Shown piece after piece: positions 12,901-25,500 of a stretch of DNA of 64,000 nucleotides; positions within the stretch are counted from its first letter, which is position 1, and every line of letters begins with the position of its first letter. Source of the stretch: Emmonsiellopsis sp. PD_33 (Eukaryota; Ascomycota; Eurotiomycetes; Onygenales; Ajellomycetaceae); the NCBI GenBank assembly GCA_032988165.1, contig JANTQF010000140.1, positions 21,685-85,684 on the forward strand, written 5' to 3'. The notes beneath the pieces are model-generated. The model saw nothing but the letters and a program-made list of their open reading frames with translations, did no database searches and was not told where the DNA came from. A program made the translations under genes and the position numbers.

Positions 12901-14500
12901 TGATGCCCACTGAGCAAACTATGAATAGAGACTATTAGATCTGTAGATCCTCAAAGAATCTAAAGTAATGCTACATGGAGTAATATGTGCCTCACTTGTT
13001 ATCCTGCTAATTATGACTATCTCATTCCTGCTCTAGAGACTCTAGGACACTGCTGCTGCCTCTGATGAATGCCTTCAGATGATGACCTAGATCATTCAAG
13101 ATAAAGCTTACTGTTTTCTATCTGAACTTCAAGCTCATATTGATATTGCTGAATGCTTTATAGACCCTGACTTCTAATTATACTTCTAGGGGAGGTGGTA
13201 GGTTTCTGATTTAGAATCATTATGCACCTGAATCATGCAAGAAACTCACAATTCTCTGATGACCAGCTATTTAGACTACAAAGTACTCTACCAAATTTTA
13301 TCTTAAGATTTCTACTAGCCCAACATGTCTCAGAGCATCTGACAGTTCACCTGGAACTACAATATCTACTGATCTATTATCACTTGGTGGGACTACTACC
13401 AAGGTCTGCTTAAATCTCTCCTGATCTCTGAATATGTCTGGTGTGATGTTACCATCAATTTTGCAGTAAATCTCCCTATGAGTAATAGCTGCAAGAATAT
13501 TCTTATCATTATTGACTGCCTCAGTAAAGATGTTATCCTTAAACCCTATATGAAGATAGATGTACCTATAGTGGCTAAAGCCTTCCTCTAAAGTCCATTT
13601 TATCACCAGTATGATCTACTCTGTATAATTATCTCAGACTGTGGAATCCAGTTCATCAGAGCTGTCTGGACTCAAATCTGCCAGCTCCTTAAGATCTCTC
13701 AACACCTTTTAACTGCCTATCACCCTGAAACTGATAGCAGCACTGAATATATAATTCAGACAACTAAGAATTACCTCTGAAAGTTCTATTCATATACTTA
13801 GGATGACTAGAATGAACTCCTCCTGCATGCTAAATTTGCAATTAATAGCTATAATACTATCAGCACTGATATCAGCCTATTTTTCCTCTCACATAGTTAT
13901 AACCTTGAAGTCCTTAATCTTACTGAATCATCTGAACCTTCCACTTCACCTCACAATTCAATCCAAATTGTAGACACCATCATCTTGAAACTCCAGCAAG
14001 CTCACAAGTGGGCTGAATCCTTCATGGCCAGTGCTCAGCAGGATCAATAGGACTGCATGAATGCCTGCTGAAATCCTACTGAACACTATGAGATAGGTAA
14101 TAAGGTCTAGCTAGACCTCTGAAACATCACAATTAATTGCCTATCTTGCACACTTAACTATTAATATGCCAAGTACATCATTGTTGAAGTCCTGAGAAGT
14201 CATAACTACTATCTTGACACACCACCCAGAATTCACAATGTGTTTCATATAAACCTGCTCTGTAAGGCCTCTACTAACTTGTTCTCCTTGCAAGAGATCA
14301 CCAACTGGCATCTGCCTGGCATCATTGAGGAAGATAATGAGGTAGAATATGAGATTAAAGCCATCCTCAACTGCTACCACTATAGATGAGGATTTCAGTA
14401 CCTGATGAAGTAACTCAGATATGAGGCTCCTTCATGAGAACTAATCTCCACTCTACAGGACACTGCTGTGCTTGCCTGTTATAAAGAGCTGCACCTACTC
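9942..14500 (+). pseudogene. Element A gag-pol, broken
   Basis: Gag starts at ATG 9,942 and contains a nearly intact zinc knuckle (CINCNKSEHRAANC, C-x2-C-x4-H-x4-C) at about 10,715-10,760. Protease follows (about 10,950-11,240, MVDSS where DSG is expected), then reverse transcriptase (about 11,560-12,330), RNase H (about 12,460-12,900), integrase (about 13,000-14,020) and a chromo-like tail (about 14,330-14,500). The catalytic YxDD of reverse transcriptase now reads YLNN (12,071-12,082): both aspartates are lost by G-to-A in TpG context. Many TGA, TAG and TAA stops occur. This copy cannot be autonomous. Confidence 0.88.
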
Positions 14501-14582
14501 AATGAGACTCTACCTGCACTGCCCCATGTTCAATTTTCTGACCCCTTCTGCCTGTCCTCCAAATCTGAATAGGGAGGGATAA

Positions 14583-14690
14583 TGTGAAGGGCTATACTCT
14601 TATACCCTATATTCATAGCTTGCCTGAACTTTACCTAATCTCTGACTGCTCAATTAGATGCCTCCAACTGGGCCTTCATATGAATGTTTA
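14583..14690 (+). repeat. Element A 3' LTR, left fragment
   Basis: These are the first 108 bp of the A 3' LTR. It stops at GTTTA, the target duplicate of element C, and resumes at 22,421. Confidence 0.93.
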
Positions 14691-15150
14691 TGTCATGCTC
14701 TTACACTGATGATATGTTATTCTGCCAGCCAGATGTCCTGCAACCACCTCATTGAACTTTATCATATATATCATCATATATCTCATCATAGAGTTCTACC
14801 CAGGCCTAGCTGGAGCACAGCATTATAGATAGATCCAGCAGCTCTGGGGAGCTCCATATAGATAATTACTGACCTCCCAGACTTGCTGGAGGTCAGTGAT
14901 TTGTTTACCAATCTACCTAATGTTTGGAAATCCTCTCACCTATTTGCCTACATATTCCCCCCTTCATGATATCAAGATATCTACCTCCTCTAGTCTAGCA
15001 AAGCTCTCATTGACAAACTCTACCTCTCTAAGCTCTGAATAGTCTAACCTACTCATCAGCTCCCCATCCCTTCTGAGCATCAACTGATATGGTGCTATCT
15101 CTATTCCTATTACAGTAGTATCATCACTTAGATATTGAAGTGTGCTTACA
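14691..15150 (+). repeat. Element C 5' LTR
   Basis: The LTR starts TGTCATGCTC and ends TGTGCTTACA. It aligns over 460 bp with 21,956-22,415; differences are transitions, for example CTGATG against CCAGTG. Confidence 0.94.
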
Positions 15151-15194
15151 ATTTGAATCACTCTTCAGTCTACCTCAGATCAGCATTTATCAAT

Positions 15195-16160
15195 ATGTTG
15201 AACTCTTTGAACCAACAGGCCATGAATACCCATGCTGGATCTGATGTCCCTCCTGATAATATGTCTACCTCATCAGGGGATCATCAAACTCCTCCAGCTG
15301 ACATGCCACTGAGTCAGAACCAAGGAGGTCTATTCTTAACTAGACCTTGTGGAATCAAGACTGGAGATCCTAAGCCTTATTATGGAAACAATATTGTGGA
15401 ATATTGAACCTTTACCTGTTTCCTTGAATGAAAATATGAACTTGCTCCTGATCATTTTGAACAAGATAGGCCTTGTGTCCTATATGCTGCTACTCACCTA
15501 TGTGGCACTGTTGAGACTACTTGGAGCATCAAGGAAAATAAACTCTGCAATGCAGGTACTATGTTTACTTGGAAACAGTTCAAAGAATTCCTCATGGATT
15601 AAATTGAAGATCACTGAAACTAAGGCTATATGGCTGCTACTTGGTTCCATAGCCTTACTCAATAAGAGAGTCAAACTGTTCATGCTTTTGAAGCTACCTT
15701 CAATGAATACTGGAATGAGCTTGAACTTGACCTCAAGACCCTATGAACACAGCTTTTCTATGCTAAGCTGCACCCTTCTATTCAGGATACAATCAACAAC
15801 TACCAAGAGATTCCTACAGATTGGACTCAACTAGTTAACCTCACTTCTTATCTTCAAACTCAACTTAAGAAGACTAGAACCCCTAAACAACCTTCTAGTG
15901 AGCAGCCTGATCTTAATAAGAATCAGAATACCAATCCCTGACAAGGAGGCTGCAAATGTCAATGAAGCAGCCCTGAGAAGCAGAATCAATCTGCTCCAAA
16001 GAATCCCCTTTCTCAATAAGAATGGGATAAATGCAAGGACAAAAACCTTTACTATAATTATGGCAAGCCAGGCCACTATGCTTCTGATTGTTGATCTAAG
16101 AAAAAGGATCCTAAGGATGTTGTCAAGGTCTCAGCCATTGATACTCTGAATGACCTCTAG
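15195..16160 (+). pseudogene. Element C gag, broken
   Basis: A gag-type sequence follows the 5' LTR, from about 15,195 to 16,160. A zinc knuckle near 16,050 reads YYNYGKPGHYASDC, so the first Cys pair has become Tyr (TGT/TGC to TAT/TAC, transitions). Scattered TGA and TAG stops break the frame. A Gln/Pro/Asn-rich linker precedes the knuckle. Loss of two zinc ligands would impair RNA packaging even if the stops were absent. Confidence 0.75.
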
Positions 16161-16189
16161 GAATAACTACACTCAGGCCCCTCACTCAG

Positions 16190-19100
16190 AATGGAAATCA
16201 TAGACCCTCTTGATCAATCTGACCCCTTGGAACTATTAAGAAAGTCAAAAGATTGTTGGTTACATATAACCATCCAACTTGATACTTCTACTGGGACACT
16301 TCCAATTAGGTGCCTATTCAATCCTGGTTTGGAAGTAGACTGTATTTCAGTCAATTTTGCAGAGTTATGTGGTTGGAATGTGTCAAAATCTACTACTCAT
16401 AGTATAGCACAGTTTGCCAATGGAACTTATTCTTATTGCTATGGCCTTATTGATACAACCTACTAAATAACTGACTCAGAGGACTTTTCACAAGGAGGAA
16501 ACCTGTCTTTTGAAGTTATTAATATGGCACATAAGGACATCATCTTGGGCATGCCTTGGACACTTGCTAATAACCCATTAGTTGACTGGGTTGCTCAAAC
16601 ATGGCATTTCCAACTCACTGATACATAGGTTTCTATTGAGAATCCCTCTGAGTTTATAGCATCAGTTAAAGATGAACCATGCATCTATTGCATATTCAGC
16701 AATGTTTTAGTAGATGTGAATAATCCCAAAGATGGTTGGGCATGATCAATTCCTAACATCAATTCCCTGGATATGGCAGACCCTTGAATCACCAAGATTT
16801 TCCAAGATTTTCAAGATGTTTTCTCTGAAGAAGGAGCTTCAAAACTAGCTGATATTGGATAGGTTACACACAAAATTAACCTACATGATGGCAAGTCACC
16901 ACTGTATGGTCCACTTTATAACCTATCAGTAATTGAGCTAGAAACACTCTGGAAATATCTTGAAGACATGCAATCACAGAATTGGATTTGACCCTCTCAA
17001 AGCCCTGCAGGGGCTTCCATCCTATTTGTGCCTAAGAAGGATGGTGGACTTCATCTATGTGTAGACTATAAAGGTCTAAACAAGGTAACAATCAAAGATT
17101 GTACCCCTTTACCTTTGATTGATGAGATGATGGATCAGTTATCTGGGAAAAAGCATTTTTCAAAGCTTGATTTGCAAGATGCCTATTATCAAATTTGGAT
17201 AAAGGAGGGTGATGAATGGAAGACTACTTTTTGGACAAAGTATGGCAATTTTGAATATCTAGTTCTCCCCTTAGGTCTCTGCAACACTCCAGCTATGTTT
17301 CAAACTTATATCAATCAGGTGCTTTGGGGCCTACTCAACATCTCATGCATCATCTACCTTGATGATATCCTTGTCTTTTCAGATACTGAAGAAGAGCATG
17401 AGGAGCACATTCAACAGGTCTTAGAACATCTCCAGTAATATGGTCTTTTTACTAAGGAATCAAAGTGTATGTTCTTCACCCAGGAAGTGGAATTTCTTGG
17501 GTTTATAGTGGGTGTCAATGGAGTCTGTATGGATCAAGCTCACATGGCTACCATTTTGGAGTGGCCTGAACCACATATGTTTTGAGAAGTGCAAGTTTTC
17601 CTAGGTTTTATGAATTTTTACCAGAAATTTATATACACTTATTCTCAAATAATGGCTCCTATAACTGAGTTACTTAAGGGTAGTGTTAAAGGCAAGAAAC
17701 CTGGGCCATTTCATTTCACTAAAGATGCCAGGGCAGCACTGGCTGCAATCAAGAAAGCCTTTACAGAAGCAACACTCCTTAACCATTTTGACCTCAATTG
17801 ACCTGTTCAACTGGAGATAGATGCCTCTGGATTTGGCATTTATGGAATATTATCCCAGTTGATGAAAAACCCAAATCAAAATGGGTTTAGTAGGTGGAAA
17901 GGCTCCTATCCACTTACAACTTGTAGGTGAGACTGGGCTCCAGTAGCCTTCTTTTCAAGGAAATTGAATCCAATGCAATGACAGTACAATATGCACAATC
18001 AAGAACTACTTGTAATTGTTGAATCATTCAAAACTTGGTGATACTACCTGCAGGGTAGCAATTTTCCTATTCAAGTTCTTTTGGATCATGTGAATTTGCA
18101 TTATTTCTTTACCACCAAGAAGCTGTCTGCAAGACAGGCTAGATGGGCTGAGTTATTATCTGAATATGATTTCTATATTCATTATTGCCCTGACTGGCTT
18201 AACCCAGTCAATGCACCTTTATGGTGACTGGACTATGAAATAGTCCTGCAGGAGGAAGATGTCAATGGAGCACTTCCTACATTGCAGAAAAAACTGGCTG
18301 CATGGGGTTCAGTTATGCCTAGTTGCAGATTCTAATTTGGAGCTGCAGAGGCTACTTCAGACAACTGAATTGATAATGTTGAACTGGCTGGGATAATAAT
18401 ACTTGATAAAGCTGGTACTGATGGTCTAGAACATCTCATACCATGTCTGGCTGCAATAGACACTGCTTCAGATGAAATGGGCTATGAACTTCCCTCCAAG
18501 ATGCTTCAGAAATTCATTAAGGAGGTACAAGATAGGGACATCTTTTGTGTATCTCAGATTTAAGAGCTGAAAGATTGTGAAGAACCCAGGTTGAATTCAA
18601 ATGGCAGGCTTGAGGATTCAAAGTCAGCAGCTAAGTTGAAAGGATGGTCAATAGGAGATCATAGCCTCCTAACATTCAATGGATCTATTTTTGTTCCTGC
18701 TAGTAGGGCTCTAAGACAAGAGTTACTATAAATCCATCACAATGATCCACATGCAGGTCACTTTGGTATAGCAAAGACCAAAGAACTACTTCAAAGAAAG
18801 TATTATTAGAAAGAAATTCATCAGGATGTTTCAGAGTTTGTCAATATGTGTAATATCTGCAAAAGAGTGAAGTCACTGAAACACCACCCATATGGTGCCT
18901 TGTCAGCTCTGCCTATTCCTGATTGTCCCTGGAAATCAATATCAATGGATTTCATCATTGACCTGCCTAAGTCTCAATTCAAAGGTTGAAAATATGATAG
19001 TATCTTGGTCATTGTGGACCATTTTACTAAGATGGCTAAATATATCCCTTGTTTGAAGACTATTAAAGCACCAGAGCTTGCTGAACTTTTCATAGATTCT

Positions 19101-20080
19101 ATTATCCATAAATATGATCCTTCATTATCACTAATAACAGACTACAGGTCCTTATTTACCAGTCATTTTTGGTCAGCTTTCTGCTACCATCTTTATATAC
19201 ACTGAAATTTAAGCACAGCTTTTCATCCTCAAACTGACAGTCAAATGGAACATCAAAATCAAACCCTTGAGCACTATCTCCAAACTTATTGTACCTATTA
19301 TCAAGACAATTAGACACAGCACCTTTCAACAGCACAATTTGCATATAATAATGCTAAACAAGCTTCAATAGAAGTATCTCCCTTCTTCACATTTATGGGA
19401 TTTAATCTGGATTTGCCCTGGGATGTTGAGGATGACACCCCTAAGGGGGAGGCAAGCTCTGCTGTCAATCAAAAACCTTGAGAAGTTCCAGATGTTACAA
19501 AGAGACTTAATATATTGACAGAAATATGTGAGAGGTTGATGACCAGCCTATGACATGCTGCTGATAAGCAAGCAATGTATTATAATTAAAAGTATAAGTC
19601 AATGTCATTCAATATTGGAGATGAAGTCCTTTTATCAGCAAAGAACATTAAAATGACTAGACCTTGCAAAAAGCTAGACAATTGTTGGCTTGGTCCATTT
19701 CCAATTATTGAAATTGTTGGCAGACAGGCTTATTGAGTTCAATTACCTCATTCTTTTGGTTGAATACACCCTGTTTTTCATGTGTCTCTTTTGGAACCTT
19801 ACTGACAATAAGCAGGATCAGAACCACCTCATCCTGATGGCATTGAAATTGAAGGAGATTTGAAATATATAGTGGAGGATATTTTGGATAAATGACTGGG
19901 ACAAAATGATAAACCAAAGTACTTGGTTAAATGGGAAGGTTATCCCACTTCAGAAAATACATGGGAACCATTGGATAATTTGGAAAATTCAAAGGACCTT
20001 GTTGCAGCCTGGGAGGCTGCTAATCAGAATCAAGACATGGGAGTTCCTTATGGTTGAAAGTCAAATAGAAAGAGGAAGTG
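16190..20080 (+). pseudogene. Element C pol: protease, RT, RNase H, integrase, chromodomain
   Basis: A protease-like segment lies at about 16,240-16,620, with FNPG where a DSG-type site is expected. Reverse transcriptase is open for 136 codons at 17,028-17,438 with intact YLDD at 17,355-17,366. RNase H follows (about 17,800-18,250). Integrase spans about 18,720-19,480, with an HNDPHAGH and C-x2-C zinc region and core motif ILVIVDHFTKMAKYIP. The chromodomain near 19,860-20,040 keeps its aromatic cage region ([18 protein letters not shown]). A handful of TGA, TAG and TAA stops break the frame. This is the best preserved pol in the window but it cannot encode a full protein. Confidence 0.87.
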
Positions 20081-20409
20081 CTAGCCCCCTACTCTTTTCT
20101 CCCATTGGGTTTTTGAGTAGGTAGGTAGGTTTCCATGGTCTAAGGATAGACAATACTCTTCTTCTAGTTTTCCCAAAGGGTTTAGGAGTTTAATGAGGTT
20201 ATCAACTCACATCAGGAAAGGAATTGGAAAGAGTATTATGCCCAAAAGGGCCAGACAAACAATTTAATATTCTTTAGCCTGAAGGCACCAGCCTGAAGGC
20301 TCCACAGGAGAAAAAAGGAAAAGCAAAAGAAAAAGGCAAATACTTCTTCCACACAGATGCCACAAACACCCCCTAGGACACCTTACTTCTGGCCACAACC
20401 TCATATCTT

Positions 20410-21500
20410 TCAACTGACAGGGCATGCCTCTTCCTCCTCCACCCCCATCTGTCCTACTATTAGCCTATATGTTAGTGCTGTCTGATAGGATTTTGCACTT
20501 ACTGACTGCTTCAGCAGCTCCTTTATCTCCTGAAGCTCCTCCTTCTGCTCCTCCAACTCCTTTGCAATCTGGCACAGCAGGGCAGCACACTCTGAACCTG
20601 CCAAGGCAGGTGTGGAGGCAGCCTGCTCTTCAGCAGGTACCCCCTTTCTGATGTAGATTTCTACATTGGAGGTGAACTGATAATAGAAGGCCTTGAGATG
20701 CTCCTGAATATCATGCCCTGCACAGCTGAGATCTGCCAGCTCCTACATCTTTTGCAGCTTCCAAAGGAACTTTGTCAGCACCTATAGTTTTTGTTAGGAA
20801 CTGTGTTGCAACTGAATAGGCAGAGAAATAGTACTTACAGGGTGATAGTGTGTGTTATTTTTGTAGCAGTACTCACAGTTATTATACTGTGACCACTTCA
20901 CACACACTACCCCCTGGCTATTGCAGAAAAGCTTAGCACAGCGCAGGCAGGAGGCTCAACCTGTGTAGTACTCCTCCACAGAGGCCTCAGCTTCAGGCTC
21001 TTTAGAGGGGTCAGCTTCAGATTCAGAGGACTCAGAAGACTCTAAAGAGGGATTCAGCTCTTGCTGATCAACCTCTCCATTCTCATCTTTATCCTCATCC
21101 TCCTCCTCTACTTCCCCTAACTCCATGGAACCTTCCATCTCCACTTTGGATTGCTTGAGAAGACTATCCACCCAGAAAGCTCTGTCCTTGCAATCCTGTG
21201 TCAGAGAAGAACATAAGGAGCCACTGACAACTCTATCAGTGCTGGCTGCTGGCAACAGATTGTCACCAGGCTATACAATAATTAGCCACTTGTTGCTACC
21301 AATTCAGAATCATAGCACTTATATTGTATGTGTTGGAGTTGGGAACCTCCCAGATAACTTCCTCCTCCCCCTCTTTCTTCTTCTTCTCAACACCCCCTCC
21401 CTGGTGGTGCTGGGGCTGTTTCAGTGACCCTGCAGCATGTATAGGCTCTGAATTGGAATTGGAGGCCCCATTTATGGAAATGGTGACAAATAGAGGCACT
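20410..21500 (-). pseudogene. Antisense spliced Cys-rich/coiled-coil gene inside element C
   Basis: The gene runs opposite to the element, between pol and the 3' LTR. The last exon is 20,410-20,781 (TGA at 20,412-20,410). Intron 20,782-20,838 has donor GTAAGT, branch CCTAAC and acceptor CTATAG. The middle exon (20,839-21,270) encodes an acidic Glu/Ser/Asp-rich stretch, then Cys spacing C-x2-C-x11-C-x8-C-x2-C near 20,950-20,850 with a final Cys position now Tyr. A probable intron 21,271-21,322 has ATAAGT where GTAAGT is expected. Upstream exon sequence reaches about 21,499; the true start is uncertain. The C-terminus is a strong coiled coil (KELEEQKEELQEIKELL). Two or three stops (TGA near 20,956, TAG and TAA nearby) fit transitions. 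The architecture matches the gene at 2,136-3,457. The function is unknown. Confidence 0.65.
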
Positions 21501-21955
21501 ATTTTGTATTAGATTCTGTCTCTCTCTCCTGGTATCATGTCAGACTTACTGGTGGTAATGGGTGAGGGGGGCCAGCAGAGTCTCTTAAACTTGTATTTGA
21601 TATTGGAGGTGTGTAACAAATGTGGTATAGCTATTTTTGATCTATTTCCTCTGTTAGCCTCTGCTCTGTCAACTCCCTATCTTTACAGTGTGTTTTTCTC
21701 TTGTTTTCACACTCATTCTGGCAGTTTTGAGATGGATTTTGGACTTACCAAAGCATATTGTGGGATGGTTGCTGAGAGGAAGTTTTTTCTGTGTGAAGAA
21801 CACTCACCTATATTCCTCTGACTTGCTTACCCCTCATTGCTGTGATGACCCCATGTGAATTTGATATTCACCTTGTAACACTTCAACCCCCTGTTGCCCC
21901 CCTATTTCTCATGTGACCAGGATTTAGGGATTAAACCCTTTTAGGAGGAGGCAAT
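21501..21955. other. Element C segment upstream of the 3' LTR
   Basis: This probably holds the 5' region of the antisense gene; a GTAAGT donor on the minus strand near 21,750 suggests further exons. It ends in the polypurine tract at 21,941-21,955. A plus-strand open frame at 21,537-21,821 shows no recognisable motif. Confidence 0.4.
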
Positions 21956-22415
21956 TATCATGCTCTCACACCAGTGATATGTTATTCTGCTGGCTAGACA
22001 TCCTGCAACTGCCTCATTGAACTTCATCATATATATTGTCATATATCTCATCATAGAGTTCTGCCTGGGCCTAGCTGGAGCACAGCATCATAGATAGATT
22101 CAGCAGCTCCAGGGAGCTCCATATAGATAATCACTGACCTCCCAGACTTGCTGGAGGTCAGTGATTTGTTTACCAATCTATCTAATATTTGGAAATCCTC
22201 TCACCTATTTACCTACATATTCCCCCCTTTGTGATATCAAGATATCTACCTCCTCTAGTCTAGCAAAGCTCTCATTGATGAACTCTACCTCTCTGAGCTC
22301 TGGATAGCCTAACCTACTCATTGGCTCCCCATCCCTTCCAAGCATCAACTGATACAGTGCTGTCTCTATTCCTATTACAGTAGTGCCATTGCTTAGATAT
22401 CAGAGTGTGCTTACA
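21956..22415 (+). repeat. Element C 3' LTR
   Basis: A 460-bp partner of 14,691-15,150. Its first two bases are TA instead of TG (G-to-A). It ends TGTGCTTACA and is followed by GTTTA, the target duplicate. Confidence 0.94.
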
Positions 22416-22420
22416 GTTTA

Positions 22421-22566
22421 TCCACTTCAACCTTGCATAATTCCCTTCTATTTATATCACACAATCTCACAATTTCTTTCCCTTTTTCCTTTCTTTCTCT
22501 AGTGATTACAATCTTGATTCTAATGTATAGCTCACACAATTCATTTATCAGAGTGTGCCTGTTACA
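22421..22566 (+). repeat. Element A 3' LTR, right fragment
   Basis: The remaining 146 bp of the A 3' LTR, starting TCCACTTC and ending GTTACA. With 14,583-14,690 it restores exactly 254 bp. CTCTG follows as the A target duplicate. Confidence 0.93.
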
Positions 22567-22571
22567 CTCTG

Positions 22572-25500
22572 ATTGACCATCTACTTGGAAGTGATAAGCT
22601 ATAGTGTAAAGAAGATCTACCCCTAGGGACTTGAAGATTATTGCCCAGAAATCACTAAGAAACTTCTTGTCTCTATCTGAGATAATACAAGATGGTGTGC
22701 CCTAGTCACCCATCACTAATTACTTGATAAATAGCTTGGCTCAGGATTCTGCATCCCAATTCTGATGTTCTGAGATGAAGGCTGTTCTCTTACTTGCCTT
22801 GCAAGTAATAATTATACTGATGTTAAATTGTCCCTTAAGAAGATTAAGGATAATATTAATTGTAATTATATGGAATAGGGATAGTTCCATGATGATTAGC
22901 TGTAGTGTGCTGTATAGCTTATGATATTAAGTAGCATTCTATAGGCAGCTGAGGCAGTGATAGATATATTCCTTAATGAGATGAGTTTTCTTGTAGATTG
23001 ATAGGCTATTCAGCTTCTCTATAGTTTGTTGTAGTTTAAGGTGTGCATCTGAGTGTGTAATTTTAATAATATTACTAATAAGAGGCTGGGGAATGCAGAG
23101 CTGTGTGATATCCCCATGATTATAATATAGTAGGTTGTCATTGGGATTGATATGATATAGTAACTTGGTCTGATTCTCCACTGGCAGTACATTATTTACC
23201 TTTATGATGTCTAAGATTGTGGCCAGCCTTGAGTCTTGCTGGTAGGCATCCAGAAGTCTTTATTAGAACTATAGGGATATTATAACTACTATAGTTATGT
23301 AATCCACCAGTAATGCATCTGTAGCCTTAGTGGCTAGATCTTTTAGAGGCTTATTCTGATCTGTAGGTGTGTCTGACTGTAATCAAGACAGAGCATCTGA
23401 GACAATATATGTGTAGCTAGGTTTATAAAATATCTATAGGTTGAATCACTATATGTATTGAGCAGCTTGAATGAGCCTTAAGTTGAGCTTATCTATAAAA
23501 GAGGTGATCAGTAATGTCTGTCTGATGATTTGTAGTGTAGCTAAATAGTTAGTATATATAACCACTAGAAGTTCTGTGACTTCAACTATATGTTATACTT
23601 TCTTGAGTGCCTAGATCAGACACATAACCTCCAGTTCAGTTAGCTAGTATCTAGTTTTTACTGATATGAGAATCTTAGAGAGGAACATAATAGGCTCTAT
23701 TATAATTAATGAAGATAAGATCTCAAAGTCTGGGATTTTTTCATACTATATCTTTTTAAGTGATATTCATTCTGATTTTACATGGAATATCATCATCTCA
23801 AAGCCTCTCTATTTAGAAGCATTGACATCAAAGAAGAGGTATCATATACTATCATAATATATTAGAAATAGATCCTTAGCAAATACTACTTATATATCAT
23901 TAAATGCCTTCTCTTCTTTTTCTGTAGGCTTTCCAAGGGGTATTCAGGTAGAGAATTAAGTTTACAGTCTCTCTTTTACTGGCACATCCTTGAGGAGTAT
24001 CATCTTACATACCTGTAGAGGCTCTGCATGATAGGCATAAAAAGGCACATAGTTTTGCAGCCATTCTATTATACTAAAGTAAGTCTTTAGGTTCTTTAGG
24101 TTCCTTGGAAATATAATTCTTATCAGTGCAGTGATCTGATCCTCTATTAGTATGAGGCTTAGGAATGAAACCTTATGTCCTAGCAATCTGACTGAAGGAA
24201 AACTGATAAATACCTTCTTTAGGTTAATAACTATATTCTTATTATAAAATAGAGTAAAGATCTTTCTCAGATGTTTGCCATATTTTTCTATGATGACACT
24301 TGCAGTAACTAGATCATCAATGTAACAGTAAATGAACTTCTTGAACTTCTTTAGGAAGAGGTCAATTTTATGCTATATATACACTGGAGAGTTTATATAT
24401 CTCATTATTACTACTAAAGAGATCTCTTATCTGTAGTGCAATATAACTAATAAGTGTCATTGGTGGTCATGATGGACTCTCCATTGATAGAAGAAGCTCA
24501 TACAGTTAAGAATAGTAATATAGTGATATTCTTTCATGGAGTTAATGACCTCTATCTGCTGTGTCATTAAGTATATATTAGGCTCAACTATCTTATTCAG
24601 TTCTCTAACATTAATGACAGGGTAGTCTTTCTATACACCATTTACTTTCTTCTAAACTATAAATACTGAGTATCTAGAAGGGGTGTGGTTTATTGCTCAT
24701 TCCATGTGCTCTTAAGCATGTAATTTATTGAAGAGTTCATCTATAACCTTATAGTCTTTCTGGCCTAGAGAGTATACCTTTACTTGGATCTGGAGCTTGC
24801 AATCCTCCAGTAGTAAGAGGAGAATTTACATCTACTCATCCTCTAGTAGGTTCATGACATTACCATGATCTTCTCAGATTTCAGGGAATTCATTGTAAAT
24901 CTGTGCAAAGTATTTTATGATCTTCTCATCACTATAAATTGTTATACTGTTGGATAGTTTTACTTCTGCCCCAGTGGGATTGATGTTGATGGTGTGTGGA
25001 GATTCCTCCAGTAATCCTAATATATCCAGGTTGTCATCTAGCTTGTATTAGGGCTGTTTCTTAGGTAGACTAAAAGTCAATGATTCTGCTATGAAGTTAA
25101 TTAAGTATGCACTAGTAGCATCATATTCTCTCAGAGTGCTAATGTAGGATCTCTGTGGGATTATAACCTATCTATTCATATTATTAATGATATGAGTAAA
25201 TAAAAGATTATGATTTATAATTTACACATATATCTGAAGCAGTAGCATGATAGGGTTGAAGATATAATTCCTATCTATAGGTAGATATTCCTCTTTGCCA
25301 AGGCAGCATCTAAGGGGAATTTTCATCTCTGATCTGAGTGAAATGATGACTTTAGCATCTGAATATACTGGTTTAATAATTTGATGATCTTTTCTTGATA
25401 TCACTGAAATCTTAACTTCTATATTCTCATATGACTTTATCCATAGCATCCTCTTATCTAGATCTATAGTGATGCTCTCTGGTACTATATTATCTATACT

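Larger units (their letters stand above)
14691..22415 (+). mobile_element. Element C: Ty3/gypsy chromodomain retrotransposon with antisense cargo gene, innermost
   Basis: The LTRs are 14,691-15,150 and 21,956-22,415, both 460 bp. An identical target duplicate GTTTA flanks it (14,686-14,690 and 22,416-22,420), which fits the youngest insertion. A polypurine tract (TAGGAGGAGGCAAT) precedes the 3' LTR. The order is LTR, gag, protease, RT, RNase H, integrase, chromodomain, antisense spliced gene, LTR; total 7,725 bp. Its frames hold fewer stops than those of A or B, again consistent with being youngest. I did not identify a convincing primer-binding site. Confidence 0.95.
9274..22566 (+). mobile_element. 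Element A: Ty3/gypsy chromodomain retrotransposon, middle shell
   Basis: The 5' LTR is 9,274-9,527 (254 bp). The 3' LTR is split by element C into 14,583-14,690 (108 bp) and 22,421-22,566 (146 bp), also 254 bp in total. Target duplications TTCTG (9,269-9,273) and CTCTG (22,567-22,571) differ by one transition. A polypurine tract (AGGGAGGGATAA) precedes the 3' LTR. Without C and its duplicate, the element is about 5.56 kb. It inserted into the integrase of element B in the opposite orientation. Confidence 0.95.
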
